Below are positions 8,966 through 18,387 of a stretch of DNA of 64,000 nt, piece by piece. Numbering within the stretch: the first letter of the stretch is position 1; each line of letters begins with the position of its first letter. The position numbers were made by a program, and so were the translations under genes. Source of the stretch: Pelobium manganitolerans (lineage in GTDB: Bacteria; Bacteroidota; Bacteroidia; Sphingobacteriales; Sphingobacteriaceae); the NCBI RefSeq assembly GCF_003609575.1, contig NZ_MBTA01000023.1, positions 1 through 64,000 of the forward strand, given 5' to 3'. The notes under the pieces are model-generated. The model was not told the DNA's origin. It made no database searches and saw only the letters and a list, made by a program, of their open reading frames with translations.

Positions 8966-9955
8966 ATGAAAAAAAAGGTAGCGCTTTTGGCGGGCGGATA
9001 CACCGGCGAATCGGTTGTTTCTTTAAACAGTGCAAAGCAGATTGAAGCTTCATTGGATACCGAACGTTACGAGGTATATAAAATCATTGTTACGCCAGAA
9101 GAATGGTACTTTACTGATACGCAGAACGAAAAAGTGCCGGTAAACCGCGCCGATTTTAGCTTGGATGTGCAAGGAGAACGCATTAAGTTCGACGTAGTTT
9201 TTATCATCATCCATGGTTCGCCGGGCGAGGATGGCAAACTGCAAAGCTATTTTGACTTGTTGAACATCCCTTATACCACTTGCGATGCTACCACATCTGC
9301 CCTCACCATGAATAAAGCTTATACCAAAGCAGTGGTCAACGGCATAGATAAGTTGCATATCGCCAATTCTGTACAGCTATTTGAAAACGATGCGGAGCAA
9401 CTGGAGAAAATTAAAATGAAATTGCAGTTGCCGCTTTTTGTGAAACCGAATAACGGGGGTAGCAGTATCGGAATGTCTAAAGTGAACGCATGGGAAGAGC
9501 TTGCCAGCGCTCTAGATAAAGCCTTTGCGGAAGATACACAGATATTGGTGGAAGAATTTATTGAGGGACGAGAGTTTACCGTGGGCATTTATAAGGCTGC
9601 AGGCGAGGTCCATGTTTTGCCTATTACAGAGATCAAATCGTCAAAAGAGTTTTTTGATTACGAAGCCAAATATACCAAAGGCGTTACCGAAGAAATTACG
9701 CCTGCCCAAATTGATGACGGTTTAGCCGCCAAGGTGGGCAAAATTGCCCAAGAGATATTTGTGAAATTGAATTGTAGGGGAGTAGTTAGAGTAGATTTTA
9801 TCGTACAAAAAAACACGGAAAACTTTTATTTTATAGAGATAAACACCGTTCCTGGCCAATCCGAGAACAGTTTAATCCCACAACAGGTACGCGCCACCGG
9901 TCAAAGTATGAAAAGCTTCTACAGCTTGTTGATAGAAGAGGCGTTGGCAGAGTAG
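8966..9955 (+). CDS. ddl: D-alanine--D-alanine ligase
   Basis: Ddl makes the D-Ala-D-Ala dipeptide for peptidoglycan precursors using ATP. The 329-residue ATP-grasp protein shows the N-terminal GGYTGESVVSLNSA block, IIHGSPGEDGKLQ, the ATP-binding KPNNGGSSIGM, EEFIEGREFTVGIY, and the Mg-binding end FIEINTVPGQSENSLIP. Start ATG is 12 bases after an AT-rich run. It diverges from the PASTA/mltG operon, so the 248-base gap 8718-8965 must hold both promoters; only a small hairpin (AAGGCA/TGCCTT, 8845-8862) was noticed in it. Confidence 0.95.
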   Translation: MKKKVALLAGGYTGESVVSLNSAKQIEASLDTERYEVYKIIVTPEEWYFTDTQNEKVPVNRADFSLDVQGERIKFDVVFIIIHGSPGEDGKLQSYFDLLNIPYTTCDATTSALTMNKAYTKAVVNGIDKLHIANSVQLFENDAEQLEKIKMKLQLPLFVKPNNGGSSIGMSKVNAWEELASALDKAFAEDTQILVEEFIEGREFTVGIYKAAGEVHVLPITEIKSSKEFFDYEAKYTKGVTEEITPAQIDDGLAAKVGKIAQEIFVKLNCRGVVRVDFIVQKNTENFYFIEINTVPGQSENSLIPQQVRATGQSMKSFYSLLIEEALAE

Positions 9956-9964
9956 TTGAATTTT

Positions 9965-10078
9965 GAATGATTGAAGGAGTGAATGATTGAAGGAGTGGAT
10001 TTTGAATGAGTGAATAGATAACTGCCTAGTCCCCTAACTACCTAACACCTAACAAACTAACCACCTAACAGACGAACC
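9965..10078. repeat. Tandem 16-mer and period-7 microsatellite tract
   Basis: Two perfect copies of gaatgattgaaggagt (9965-9980 and 9981-9996) are followed by partial copies. From 10021 onward comes a C/T/A tract of about seven related 7-base words (ccctaac, tacctaa, cacctaa, caaacta, accacct). It fills the space between the converging ddl and purU genes. A one-mismatch copy of the 16-mer lies at the 3' end of glmM (24385-24400). Confidence 0.7.
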
Positions 10079-10079
10079 C

Positions 10080-10907
10080 CTACTCAAACACCACCGTTTT
10101 GTTGTCATAAACAAATACGCGGTCTTCAAAAGCCAGTTGCATAGCTTTGGCTAAGGCCGATGTTTCATTTTCGCGCCCGGCACGTACCAAATCTTTTAAG
10201 CTGAAACTGTGATTAACCGGCGTGATTTTTTGGGTAATAATAGGTCCCTCATCCAAATCATTAGTTACAAAATGTGCCGTTGCACCGATAATTTTTACCC
10301 CTCTTAAATAAGCTTGCTTATAGGGATTGGCGCCTATAAATGCCGGTAAAAATGAGTGATGGATATTGATGATTTTTAACGGAAATTTGCTGATGAAATT
10401 TGGTGAAAGTATCCGCATGAATTTGGCTAAAATCACATAATCTGGCTTGTAAGGCGCTATTTCTGCAATAAGTTCTTGCTCAAAATCCTCTTTGCTTTTA
10501 TCCAAGTGCGAAACCAATTTAAAAGGAATATGGAAACGCTCGCACAAGTTGGCCAAATCGGGGTGGTTGCCTACTACACAGCTTACCTGCGCGCCCAAGG
10601 TTTTAAAGTGGTTACGCGTTAAAATATCGCTTAAGCAATGATATTCTTTAGTTACTAAAACCACAATATTTTTCTCGGGCTGTGGGTTTACATTTACAAC
10701 CGCGTTCGCAGGCAATACCGCTAATAGGTTTTGTTCCATCGCAACTGAATCCGTAATGTTTTCCACCACTAGACGTGCAAAAAACTGGTTGGCTTCTACG
10801 TCCACATGCTCGCGCATTGAAACGATGTTACACCCTGCTTTGGCAATTACCGCAGAAATGGTAGCTACAAGCCCCACTTCATCTTTACAATGAATTACAA
10901 TAACCAA
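10080..10907 (-). CDS. purU: Formyltetrahydrofolate deformylase
   Basis: PurU hydrolyses 10-formyl-tetrahydrofolate to formate and tetrahydrofolate, balancing one-carbon pools and feeding purine synthesis. The 275-residue protein has an N-terminal ACT regulatory domain (about 1-80, HCKDEVGLVATISAVIAKAGCNI) and a C-terminal formyltransferase fold. The latter holds INIHHSFLPAFIGANPYKQA and the catalytic Asp region VTNDLDEGPII. It is a single gene on the minus strand with repeat tracts on both sides. Confidence 0.95.
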   Translation of the reverse strand: MVIVIHCKDEVGLVATISAVIAKAGCNIVSMREHVDVEANQFFARLVVENITDSVAMEQNLLAVLPANAVVNVNPQPEKNIVVLVTKEYHCLSDILTRNHFKTLGAQVSCVVGNHPDLANLCERFHIPFKLVSHLDKSKEDFEQELIAEIAPYKPDYVILAKFMRILSPNFISKFPLKIINIHHSFLPAFIGANPYKQAYLRGVKIIGATAHFVTNDLDEGPIITQKITPVNHSFSLKDLVRAGRENETSALAKAMQLAFEDRVFVYDNKTVVFE

Positions 10908-10974
10908 TGTTGTGATTTTTTATGACGCCGGCAAAGATAAGTATTTGATGGACTAAGGAGGAAAGATTGGTAAG

Positions 10975-11016
10975 GAGATTTGAGATGTGAGATATGAGAT
11001 GTGAGATTTGAGATGG
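10975..11016. repeat. Six tandem heptamers (gagatnt)
   Basis: Six consecutive 7-base units in exact phase: gagattt, gagatgt, gagatat, gagatgt, gagattt, gagatgg. This is upstream of purU and just before a second heptamer array with a different core. No coding potential. Confidence 0.85.
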
Positions 11017-11040
11017 GAAGGCCTTATCGCTTTTGTACAT

Positions 11041-11075
11041 CGTCCATTGACTATGGACCATAGGCTATCGTCCGT
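11041..11075. repeat. Five tandem heptamers (nGnCYAT type)
   Basis: Five 7-base units in phase: cgtccat, tgactat, ggaccat, aggctat, cgtccgt. The core differs from the neighbouring gagat array, but the period is the same. Confidence 0.7.
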
Positions 11076-11097
11076 AAACCAACCGGCATTTGTCCAA

Positions 11098-11529
11098 TTA
11101 AAACTTCCCAACTTCTTCAAAAACAAATTCGGGATTACTGAAATCGATAGGGGCTTCCGGCGCGTAATAAGGAATTTTCATATACACCACGGTTACGCCT
11201 TTACCTAATAAAAGTTTGTTATTAGCCATTAACAGTGCAATAGGTTTGGTTTTCTTTAACTGTTTGTTGTACGACGAAACGTAGCTAAAAATCCCTTTTA
11301 GTGTGTCGCCGAATATTTTTCCTCGCACTTGGCCCGAGTCTTTTTCTATCCCGCTTTTGTTAATTTCGTAGGTGCCAAAGAAAACATCGCCCATCTTTGT
11401 TAAGGCCAAGGTGGCAGTGTCCGTTTTATGCGTGGCCGAATAATGTTTGTCGTAATTACCGGTATGTTTTTCTTTACAAGCGAAGAGGCTAACAGAAATT
11501 ATAAAGAAAGGGAGAATAGATAGGCGCAT
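11098..11529 (-). CDS. Hypothetical lipoprotein
   Basis: A 143-residue protein with a lipoprotein signal peptide (lipobox LFAC, Cys18). The mature region is a small beta-rich domain with no catalytic motif that I recognise; FFGTYEINKSGIEKDSGQVRG and GDTLKGIFSYVSS suggest repeated beta hairpins of the kind seen in small Bacteroidota lipoproteins. It lies downstream of the gapA operon on the same strand but beyond that operon's terminator. Function unknown. Confidence 0.75.
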   Translation of the reverse strand: MRLSILPFFIISVSLFACKEKHTGNYDKHYSATHKTDTATLALTKMGDVFFGTYEINKSGIEKDSGQVRGKIFGDTLKGIFSYVSSYNKQLKKTKPIALLMANNKLLLGKGVTVVYMKIPYYAPEAPIDFSNPEFVFEEVGKF

Positions 11530-11602
11530 AAGTGTTTTTCAAAAGTAGAAAATATGCATTTCGACATCAAAATTTAGAAGTTCGTATTTATCGCTTTTCT
11601 GT

Positions 11603-11645
11603 CAAAAAAAAAGGTTGCTCAGTTTAGTAAGCAACCCTTTTTGGT
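11603..11645 (-). terminator. Terminator of the pfkA-kinase-gapA operon
   Basis: On the minus strand, GGTTGCT pairs with AGCAACC around a 10-base loop, followed by a run of nine T. It lies about 15 bases past the gapA stop. Confidence 0.85.
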
Positions 11646-11659
11646 TATTAGTTTAGTTG

Positions 11660-13508
<1,849 letters not shown>

Positions 13509-13511
13509 CTT

Positions 13512-14492
13512 TTATGCTAAAATGGTGGACATTTCCAGCAAATCTTCTTCTAATTTAAACTCGTGCCCTTTTAGCGCTTCTTCTATATCCGTTAAAACAA
13601 TTTTGTTGCCTCTTAAACCCACTGTTTTTCTAGATTCGCCTGCTTGTAAAGCTTTAACGGCTGCAAAGCCCATCCGGCAACCTAAAATACGGTCGAAACT
13701 GCTTGGGCTACCACCACGTTGTAAGTGCCCTAGAATAGTAACTTTTGTGTCGTAAAAATTGAAGACTTCTTTAACGCGTTTGGCTACATTAAATGCGCCT
13801 CCGCTTTTATCGCCCTCAGACACGATTACAATTGCCGAGTTTTTATTTTTCGCTACTCCGTCATTAAGGGTGGCAATTAGTTCTTCAATGCTGGTATCGC
13901 GCTCGGGTAACATAATCGCCTCCGCTCCGGCGGCGATACCTGCGCGCAGGGCAATACATCCTGCATCGCGCCCCATTACTTCAACGAAAAATAAACGCGC
14001 ATGTGATTCGGCGGTGTCTCTAATTTTATCAATCGCTTCAATAACGGTGTTGGTGGCGGTATCAAATCCTAAGGTATAGTCAGATCCGTAAAGGTCGTTA
14101 TCTATGGTGCCCGGCACGCCTATAACTTGTAGGTCATATTCGGATGACAGGCGTTCTAACCCCGTAAAGGTACCATCGCCACCAATGGCTACCAGCGCGT
14201 CGATATTGTTTTTCTTCAAATTCTCAAACGCCAGTTTACGGCCCTCCACATTTCTAAAATCTGCACATCTAGCCGTTTTTAAAATAGTGCCTCCCAACTG
14301 CAAAATATTACTTACCGAGTGGCTGTTCATGTCAACAATATTATTGTCAATCATGCCTTGGTATCCGTGCATAATACCAGCTACTTCATAACCCAGGTGC
14401 AAGCCCGTTCTCACAACGGCTCTAATACAAGGGTTCATTCCTGGGGCGTCTCCGCCCGAAGTTAAAACAGCTATTTTTTTAATTTCTGACAT
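13512..14492 (-). CDS. pfkA: ATP-dependent 6-phosphofructokinase
   Basis: Phosphorylates fructose-6-phosphate in the committed step of glycolysis. I chose the ATG at 14492 (MSEIKKIAVLTSGGDAPG), giving 326 residues; the upstream ATG at 14522 would add ten residues lying over the likely promoter. GGDGT (Gly after Asp) and PGTIDND (Gly, not Lys) both indicate ATP rather than pyrophosphate as phosphoryl donor. MGRDAGCIAL and GHLQRGGSPSSFDR are the usual substrate and effector blocks. First gene of the pfkA-kinase-gapA operon; it diverges from a Nudix-related putative regulator. Confidence 0.95.
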   Translation of the reverse strand: MSEIKKIAVLTSGGDAPGMNPCIRAVVRTGLHLGYEVAGIMHGYQGMIDNNIVDMNSHSVSNILQLGGTILKTARCADFRNVEGRKLAFENLKKNNIDALVAIGGDGTFTGLERLSSEYDLQVIGVPGTIDNDLYGSDYTLGFDTATNTVIEAIDKIRDTAESHARLFFVEVMGRDAGCIALRAGIAAGAEAIMLPERDTSIEELIATLNDGVAKNKNSAIVIVSEGDKSGGAFNVAKRVKEVFNFYDTKVTILGHLQRGGSPSSFDRILGCRMGFAAVKALQAGESRKTVGLRGNKIVLTDIEEALKGHEFKLEEDLLEMSTILA

Positions 14493-14521
14493 ATATACTT
14501 GTGGCTCGGGATTTGGAGTCA

Positions 14522-14553
14522 CTAATATAAGGTGTATTTTTTACACTAAGCAA
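14522..14553 (-). promoter_or_regulatory. Putative pfkA promoter with inverted-repeat operator
   Basis: On the minus strand, TTG (14553-14551) is followed 21 bases later by TATATTAG (14529-14522), one mismatch from the Bacteroidota -7 consensus TAnnTTTG. The spacer contains the inverted repeat GTGTA-N5-TACAC (14532-14546). A repressor bound there would sit between the two promoter elements. The divergent Nudix-related gene is the obvious candidate regulator, by inference only. Confidence 0.4.
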
Positions 14554-14614
14554 CTTTTGTCGATTATTTTTTTCAACTTTGCACCACAAAGTATTTAAAT
14601 TATAGCTTTATAAC

Positions 14615-15310
14615 GTGGAAAATTTACCAGCACATTTTGATTCGGTTTTCACTGTAGATTGCATCATTTTTGGGTTTGATGAAGGTGAGCTTAAGATTCT
14701 GCTGATTGAGCGAAACGAAGAGCCATTTAAAGGCTGGTTTGCCTTGCCGGGATATTTTGTAGAACATACAGAAGCCATTGAAAACGCGGCAAAGCGTATT
14801 CTGTATGAATCAACCGGGCTTAAGGACATCCACATGGAGCAATTTTACACGTTTGGCGCCTTAGGCAGGCACCCTCACGGCAGGGTGATTACGGTGGCAT
14901 ATTATGCCCTTATCCGTTTAACCGGACAAAAAGAAGTGAAGCCGATTACCAATTTTGCTAAACAGGCAGTTTGGATGAATGTTAAAGATATTCCACAGCT
15001 GGCGTTTGACCATAGCCGGATTTTCCGGAAAGGTTTTGAAAAAATCCGCAACAAAATAAGTTACCAGCCCATCGCTTTTGAGCTTTTGCCCGAAAAGTTT
15101 ACGCTTACCCAATTGCAGAATTTGTATGAAGTTATTTTGAACAAAAAGCTGGACAAACGGAATTTTCGGAAGAAAATGCTTTCATACGATATTTTAAAAG
15201 AGTTGGATGAGAAGCAAAAAGGAGTATCGTACCGCGCTGCCAAATTGTACAAATTTGATAAACGTAAATATGCTAAGAATTTCCAGAAAGAACTTTCTTT
15301 TGGGAAGTAA
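14615..15310 (+). CDS. NrtR-like transcriptional regulator with degenerate Nudix domain
   Basis: A 231-residue protein with an N-terminal Nudix fold (about 10-145) and a C-terminal winged-helix-like domain (about 150-225, FTLTQLQNLYEVIL...KRNFRKKML), the layout of NrtR-family regulators. The start at 14615 is a GTG. The Nudix box spans residues 47-69, but two catalytic glutamates of the REUxEE core are replaced (RILYES: Ile62 and Ser66) and the first Gly is Tyr47. It is therefore probably not a hydrolase but a ligand-sensing repressor or activator, as reported for the Bacteroides AraR member of this family. It diverges from the glycolytic operon. Confidence 0.82.
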   Translation: MENLPAHFDSVFTVDCIIFGFDEGELKILLIERNEEPFKGWFALPGYFVEHTEAIENAAKRILYESTGLKDIHMEQFYTFGALGRHPHGRVITVAYYALIRLTGQKEVKPITNFAKQAVWMNVKDIPQLAFDHSRIFRKGFEKIRNKISYQPIAFELLPEKFTLTQLQNLYEVILNKKLDKRNFRKKMLSYDILKELDEKQKGVSYRAAKLYKFDKRKYAKNFQKELSFGK

Positions 15311-15330
15311 CTGAGTTGAAGAATATAAAA

Positions 15331-15364
15331 AACCGTGGCCTTACAAGACCACGGTTTTTTTTTG
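15331..15364 (+). terminator. Terminator of the Nudix-regulator gene
   Basis: Perfect stem AACCGTGG / CCACGGTT with a 10-base loop, followed by eight or more T. It starts 21 bases past the stop codon. Confidence 0.9.
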
Positions 15365-15439
15365 TTTTAGCGCTAACTTATAGACCAGAGTTCGATTATT
15401 TTTTAAAATCAAACCATCAATTATGAGGTCTTTAAAGCT

Positions 15440-15580
15440 GATTCAATTGCATCGGGCTTTAGCCCGATGAATAAGATTATTAAGAATATGGCTTTAGCCG
15501 AAACTTTCTGATCTCGTTTTTGGCTAAAGCCAATTATAAATTGTCGTGTAAAGCGAGCTGAAGCTCGTTCCTAGTCATAA
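15440..15580. repeat. REP-like palindrome cluster
   Basis: Contains the perfect palindrome CATCGGG-CTTTAG-CCCGATG (15450-15469), then ggctttagcc near 15492, its inverse ttggctaaagcca near 15525, and agcgagctgaagctcgtt near 15555. The order, palindrome then ggctttagccga about 30-40 bases later, repeats the arrangement at 5060-5110. It lies between a convergent gene pair and no ORF is present. Confidence 0.6.
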
Positions 15581-15606
15581 TTTTGAAATTATTAATCGAA
15601 CTTAGG

Positions 15607-17772
15607 TTATAGCGTGATTTTAATGCCACCGTTAAACACAAAACCGTCTAAAGGGGCATAAATATCCCGAAAAACAGGGTTAGCTACACTTCCGGTATAA
15701 ATGCTGTCAAAGCGGGTTTGGCGGGTGTCCAGATAATTTTCAAAATTGGCGTACAGCGAAAATTTGGCCCACATTTTTTCAATTAAAAAGCCGGTTAACC
15801 AATAGGATTTTCCAATAGCTCCATCGCTCAGTTTCTGTTCCGAATAGTAGTAAGCTTCTAAACCGACTTTCCATTGGCTTTCAACCTCGTAAACCAAAAC
15901 AGAATTAATGCGGTGTTTTGGCGTTAGTCTAAACCACGTTAAGGTGTTGTTTTCATGCTCTTTAGTATCTGTAAAGGTGTAACCTAAAAACAGCGCAAAG
16001 TCTTTATAAGAAAATTTTGCATTTGTTTCTATGCCTTTAGTGTCTATGTGGCCGTTTGCGTTTGTAAAACTGTAGTTATTGTTATTCAGCTTTAGTTGCA
16101 GTGGCTTGTTTAGGTACGTGTAAAAGAACAATTGGTTTAAAGACAGTCCAACTTGATCAGTAAATAGGGTAGTGCGGTAGTTAAAATCTATATTACCCCC
16201 AACAGATTTTTCAAGTTTAGTTTGGGTTGTGTTGATGGGCAGCACTTTCTCGAAATGCAACTGTTCTGCTTCGTCTGTAAATATATTTGGTGTTTGGTAC
16301 CCGAAACCGCCGCCAATCCGCGAGCTAAACTTTGAGCTCAATTTAAATAAAGCGGACACTCTCGGTAATAACACCAAACCGTAGTGATTTACATAGTCGC
16401 CCCGTAGCCCAGTTTCAATCGCTGTTTTTTCGCTAAGCTGATAGGTGTTTTGCGCAAACAGGCCAAAAATTTCTTGATCATAGTCTCGCGGGATAACGTT
16501 GGTCACCTCTTTTTCTCGGAAGCTGTCGCTCCAGAAATTAGCACCAAAAATCCACTCGCTTTTATCTTTTGTATAATCTAAAGTAAACTCGCTAAAACTG
16601 GAAAATTGCTCTCCATAAAATGAGGAGCTCGGTACAGAAAGATCGCGGTTAAAATAATTCAAACTGTTTTTAAAACTCAGGTTGGTTTGTGGGTTTAGCT
16701 GATGATCAAATGCGAGTTGGGAAGAAAGCCTTTTGCTCAAGTTTTTCTCAAAAAAAGGATGTGCCGGATCGTTTTCACCTCGAATGTAGTGCATATCGCC
16801 GCCTATTCTGCGTTCGTAACCGCTGTTTAAGCCGAAGCTTAAGGCGCTTTTATCACTGATATCAATAAAAAGTTTTGGATTAAAAGTGAAACGCTGTACT
16901 TCCGGAATCGCAGAAAAACCTACATCCGAGGGGTCATAGGCTTTACTGCGGCTATGCGCGGCAAATACCGTTATTCCCGCTTTGCCATATTTTTCGGCAT
17001 AAAAGCTATTTAAATCTAATCCGCCGGCACTGGTGCCGTTAATTTGAAAGCTTAGCTCCCGTTTGTCACTAGGAGTTTTAGAAATAAGATTAACCAAACC
17101 CGCAATTGCGCCACCGCCATAAAGTGTGGAAGCACTGCCTTTGATGATTTCTACCTGTTTCAAATCGAGAGGTGGCGTTTGCAGTAGGCTTAAACCTCCC
17201 GAGAAACCCGCATATAAAGGAAAGCCGTCTTTTAAAATTTGCGTGTAGCGCCCGTCTAAACCCTGTATCCGGATACTCGCATTGCCGCTTGTTGCAGATG
17301 TTTGTTGCGTGGTGATACCCGTAGTCTCGTTCAGCACCATACGGATATCGCCGGGTTTCATTACAGATTTTTCTCCAAGTTCTTCTGCAGTTAACACCTC
17401 CATGCGGGTGGGCACGTCGGTGATACTTCCCCTGGCGCGGGTAGATGAAACAATTATCTCATCCAATTCATCGTCATCTGCCGCTAAAGCTACATTTAAA
17501 GTGTCTTGTTGTAACGGAAAGCTTAGATTAAGCGTTTTGGGTTTAAACCCTATAAAGCTAAATGTTGCCGCATGTGTGCCATTGGGTATGTCGCCTATAT
17601 AAATTAAGCCATCTGTATTTGCACTTGCGCCTATTTTTAGCTCTTTAAAAGCTACAGTAGCACCGGCTAAACTTTCGCCTGTTGTTGATTTTACGATTGC
17701 TATAAATTTGTTTTGTGCTAATGCCGGTGCTATAAAGAAAATGCACAGCAAAAGCCCCCATATTTTATTCAT
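15607..17772 (-). CDS. TonB-dependent outer-membrane receptor
   Basis: A 721-residue receptor for TonB-driven uptake across the outer membrane. It has a signal peptide (ending ALAQ), an N-terminal carboxypeptidase-regulatory-like domain (about 20-105, STTGESLAGATVAF), a plug domain (about 118-235, with SIRIQGLDGRYTQILKDGFPLYAGFSGGLSL and ASTLYGGGAIAGLVNLI) and a 22-strand-type barrel to the end. There is no SusD partner next to it, so a siderophore or metal complex is more likely than a glycan; the substrate is not readable. The upstream Cys-rich small secreted protein is on the same strand, and the 183-base gap between them has several RNA hairpins. Confidence 0.9.
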   Translation of the reverse strand: MNKIWGLLLCIFFIAPALAQNKFIAIVKSTTGESLAGATVAFKELKIGASANTDGLIYIGDIPNGTHAATFSFIGFKPKTLNLSFPLQQDTLNVALAADDDELDEIIVSSTRARGSITDVPTRMEVLTAEELGEKSVMKPGDIRMVLNETTGITTQQTSATSGNASIRIQGLDGRYTQILKDGFPLYAGFSGGLSLLQTPPLDLKQVEIIKGSASTLYGGGAIAGLVNLISKTPSDKRELSFQINGTSAGGLDLNSFYAEKYGKAGITVFAAHSRSKAYDPSDVGFSAIPEVQRFTFNPKLFIDISDKSALSFGLNSGYERRIGGDMHYIRGENDPAHPFFEKNLSKRLSSQLAFDHQLNPQTNLSFKNSLNYFNRDLSVPSSSFYGEQFSSFSEFTLDYTKDKSEWIFGANFWSDSFREKEVTNVIPRDYDQEIFGLFAQNTYQLSEKTAIETGLRGDYVNHYGLVLLPRVSALFKLSSKFSSRIGGGFGYQTPNIFTDEAEQLHFEKVLPINTTQTKLEKSVGGNIDFNYRTTLFTDQVGLSLNQLFFYTYLNKPLQLKLNNNNYSFTNANGHIDTKGIETNAKFSYKDFALFLGYTFTDTKEHENNTLTWFRLTPKHRINSVLVYEVESQWKVGLEAYYYSEQKLSDGAIGKSYWLTGFLIEKMWAKFSLYANFENYLDTRQTRFDSIYTGSVANPVFRDIYAPLDGFVFNGGIKITL

Positions 17773-17814
17773 TTTATTTTTTGCTTAGATGTAAGATGGG
17801 CAGTTGAAATCCTT

Positions 17815-17926
17815 AGTTCACAACTTTATAGCGGTGAACTGATGACCACGCATCGGCGAAAGCCAACGCCCGTTGCAAATAGTTTAAACGCGCTTAAACA
17901 TATCGGGAAGGTTACCCTCATCCGAT
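17815..17926 (-). ncRNA. Structured leader (unassigned) of the TonB receptor gene
   Basis: Read as minus-strand RNA, the segment forms consecutive hairpins. One is AUCGG-(AU)-GAGGG-UAA-CCUUC-CCGAU (17926-17902). A second, GCGUUGGC-UUUC-GCCGAUGC (17869-17850), has two G-U pairs that exist only on this strand. A third is AGUUCAC / GUGAACU with a 12-base loop (17840-17815), 43 bases before the ATG. I do not recognise a known riboswitch class (not TPP, cobalamin or SAM-I by motif). Could be a regulatory leader or simply an intergenic transcript. Confidence 0.4.
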
Positions 17927-17955
17927 TTTTAAACAATTAATCTTATAAAAACGAG

Positions 17956-18267
17956 TTAGCTAATTTTTGGCGGTTGCCAGATAGATTGTTGAAATTCTGA
18001 AACGGAATTACAGTGATATTCGCCACAGCGTTTCTCTAGCGGTTTTACCGGATGGTTTAACGTAAAATTTTGTTTGGTAAATACAAAGCCTGCGCAAGCG
18101 TTGCAAGCAAAAAAAGGCGAGCAACAATTGGTGGTTTGTTCTTTAGAGTGGTGTTTAATATTGTCGCAGTCGTTTTTTGCATTGCATGGCATGGCGCTCA
18201 ACAACAGCACATAAACAGAAAATATTACCGTCAGGTATTTCACGCGTGCAAAATAGGCATTATGCAT
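17956..18267 (-). CDS. Cys-rich small exported protein (DUF6660-like)
   Basis: A 103-residue protein with an N-terminal hydrophobic signal segment (VKYLTVIFSVYVLLLSAMP) and eight cysteines in the mature part (including NCC, FACNAC, RCGEYHC) plus several His. It resembles the small proteins that precede TonB receptors in Bacteroidota metal-related loci (DUF6660), a match from memory that was not searched. The Cys/His pattern would suit metal binding or disulfides in the periplasm. It lies 183 bases upstream of the TonB receptor on the same strand. Confidence 0.65.
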   Translation of the reverse strand: MHNAYFARVKYLTVIFSVYVLLLSAMPCNAKNDCDNIKHHSKEQTTNCCSPFFACNACAGFVFTKQNFTLNHPVKPLEKRCGEYHCNSVSEFQQSIWQPPKIS

Positions 18268-18330
18268 TTAAGCGCGAAAATTTCTTGAATAAAGCGCTGA
18301 ATTTAAAACAGGCGAATGGTAGTATAAAGC

Positions 18331-18364
18331 AAAAAAAAAGAGCAGATTAAAAAACCTGCTCTTT
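18331..18364 (-). terminator. rpsA terminator
   Basis: On the minus strand AAGAGCAG pairs with CTGCTCTT around a 10-base A/T loop, followed by a long T run. It is about 24 bases past the rpsA stop. Confidence 0.88.
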
Positions 18365-18387
18365 AAGTATTAAAAAAGTGTGGATGC

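Noticed and set aside
14615-15310. Active Nudix hydrolase
   Set aside because: Two of the three core glutamates in the Nudix box are replaced and a winged-helix domain follows.
17773-17955. Known riboswitch (cobalamin, TPP, SAM) before the TonB receptor
   Set aside because: Conserved core motifs of those classes were not found; retained only as an unassigned structured leader.
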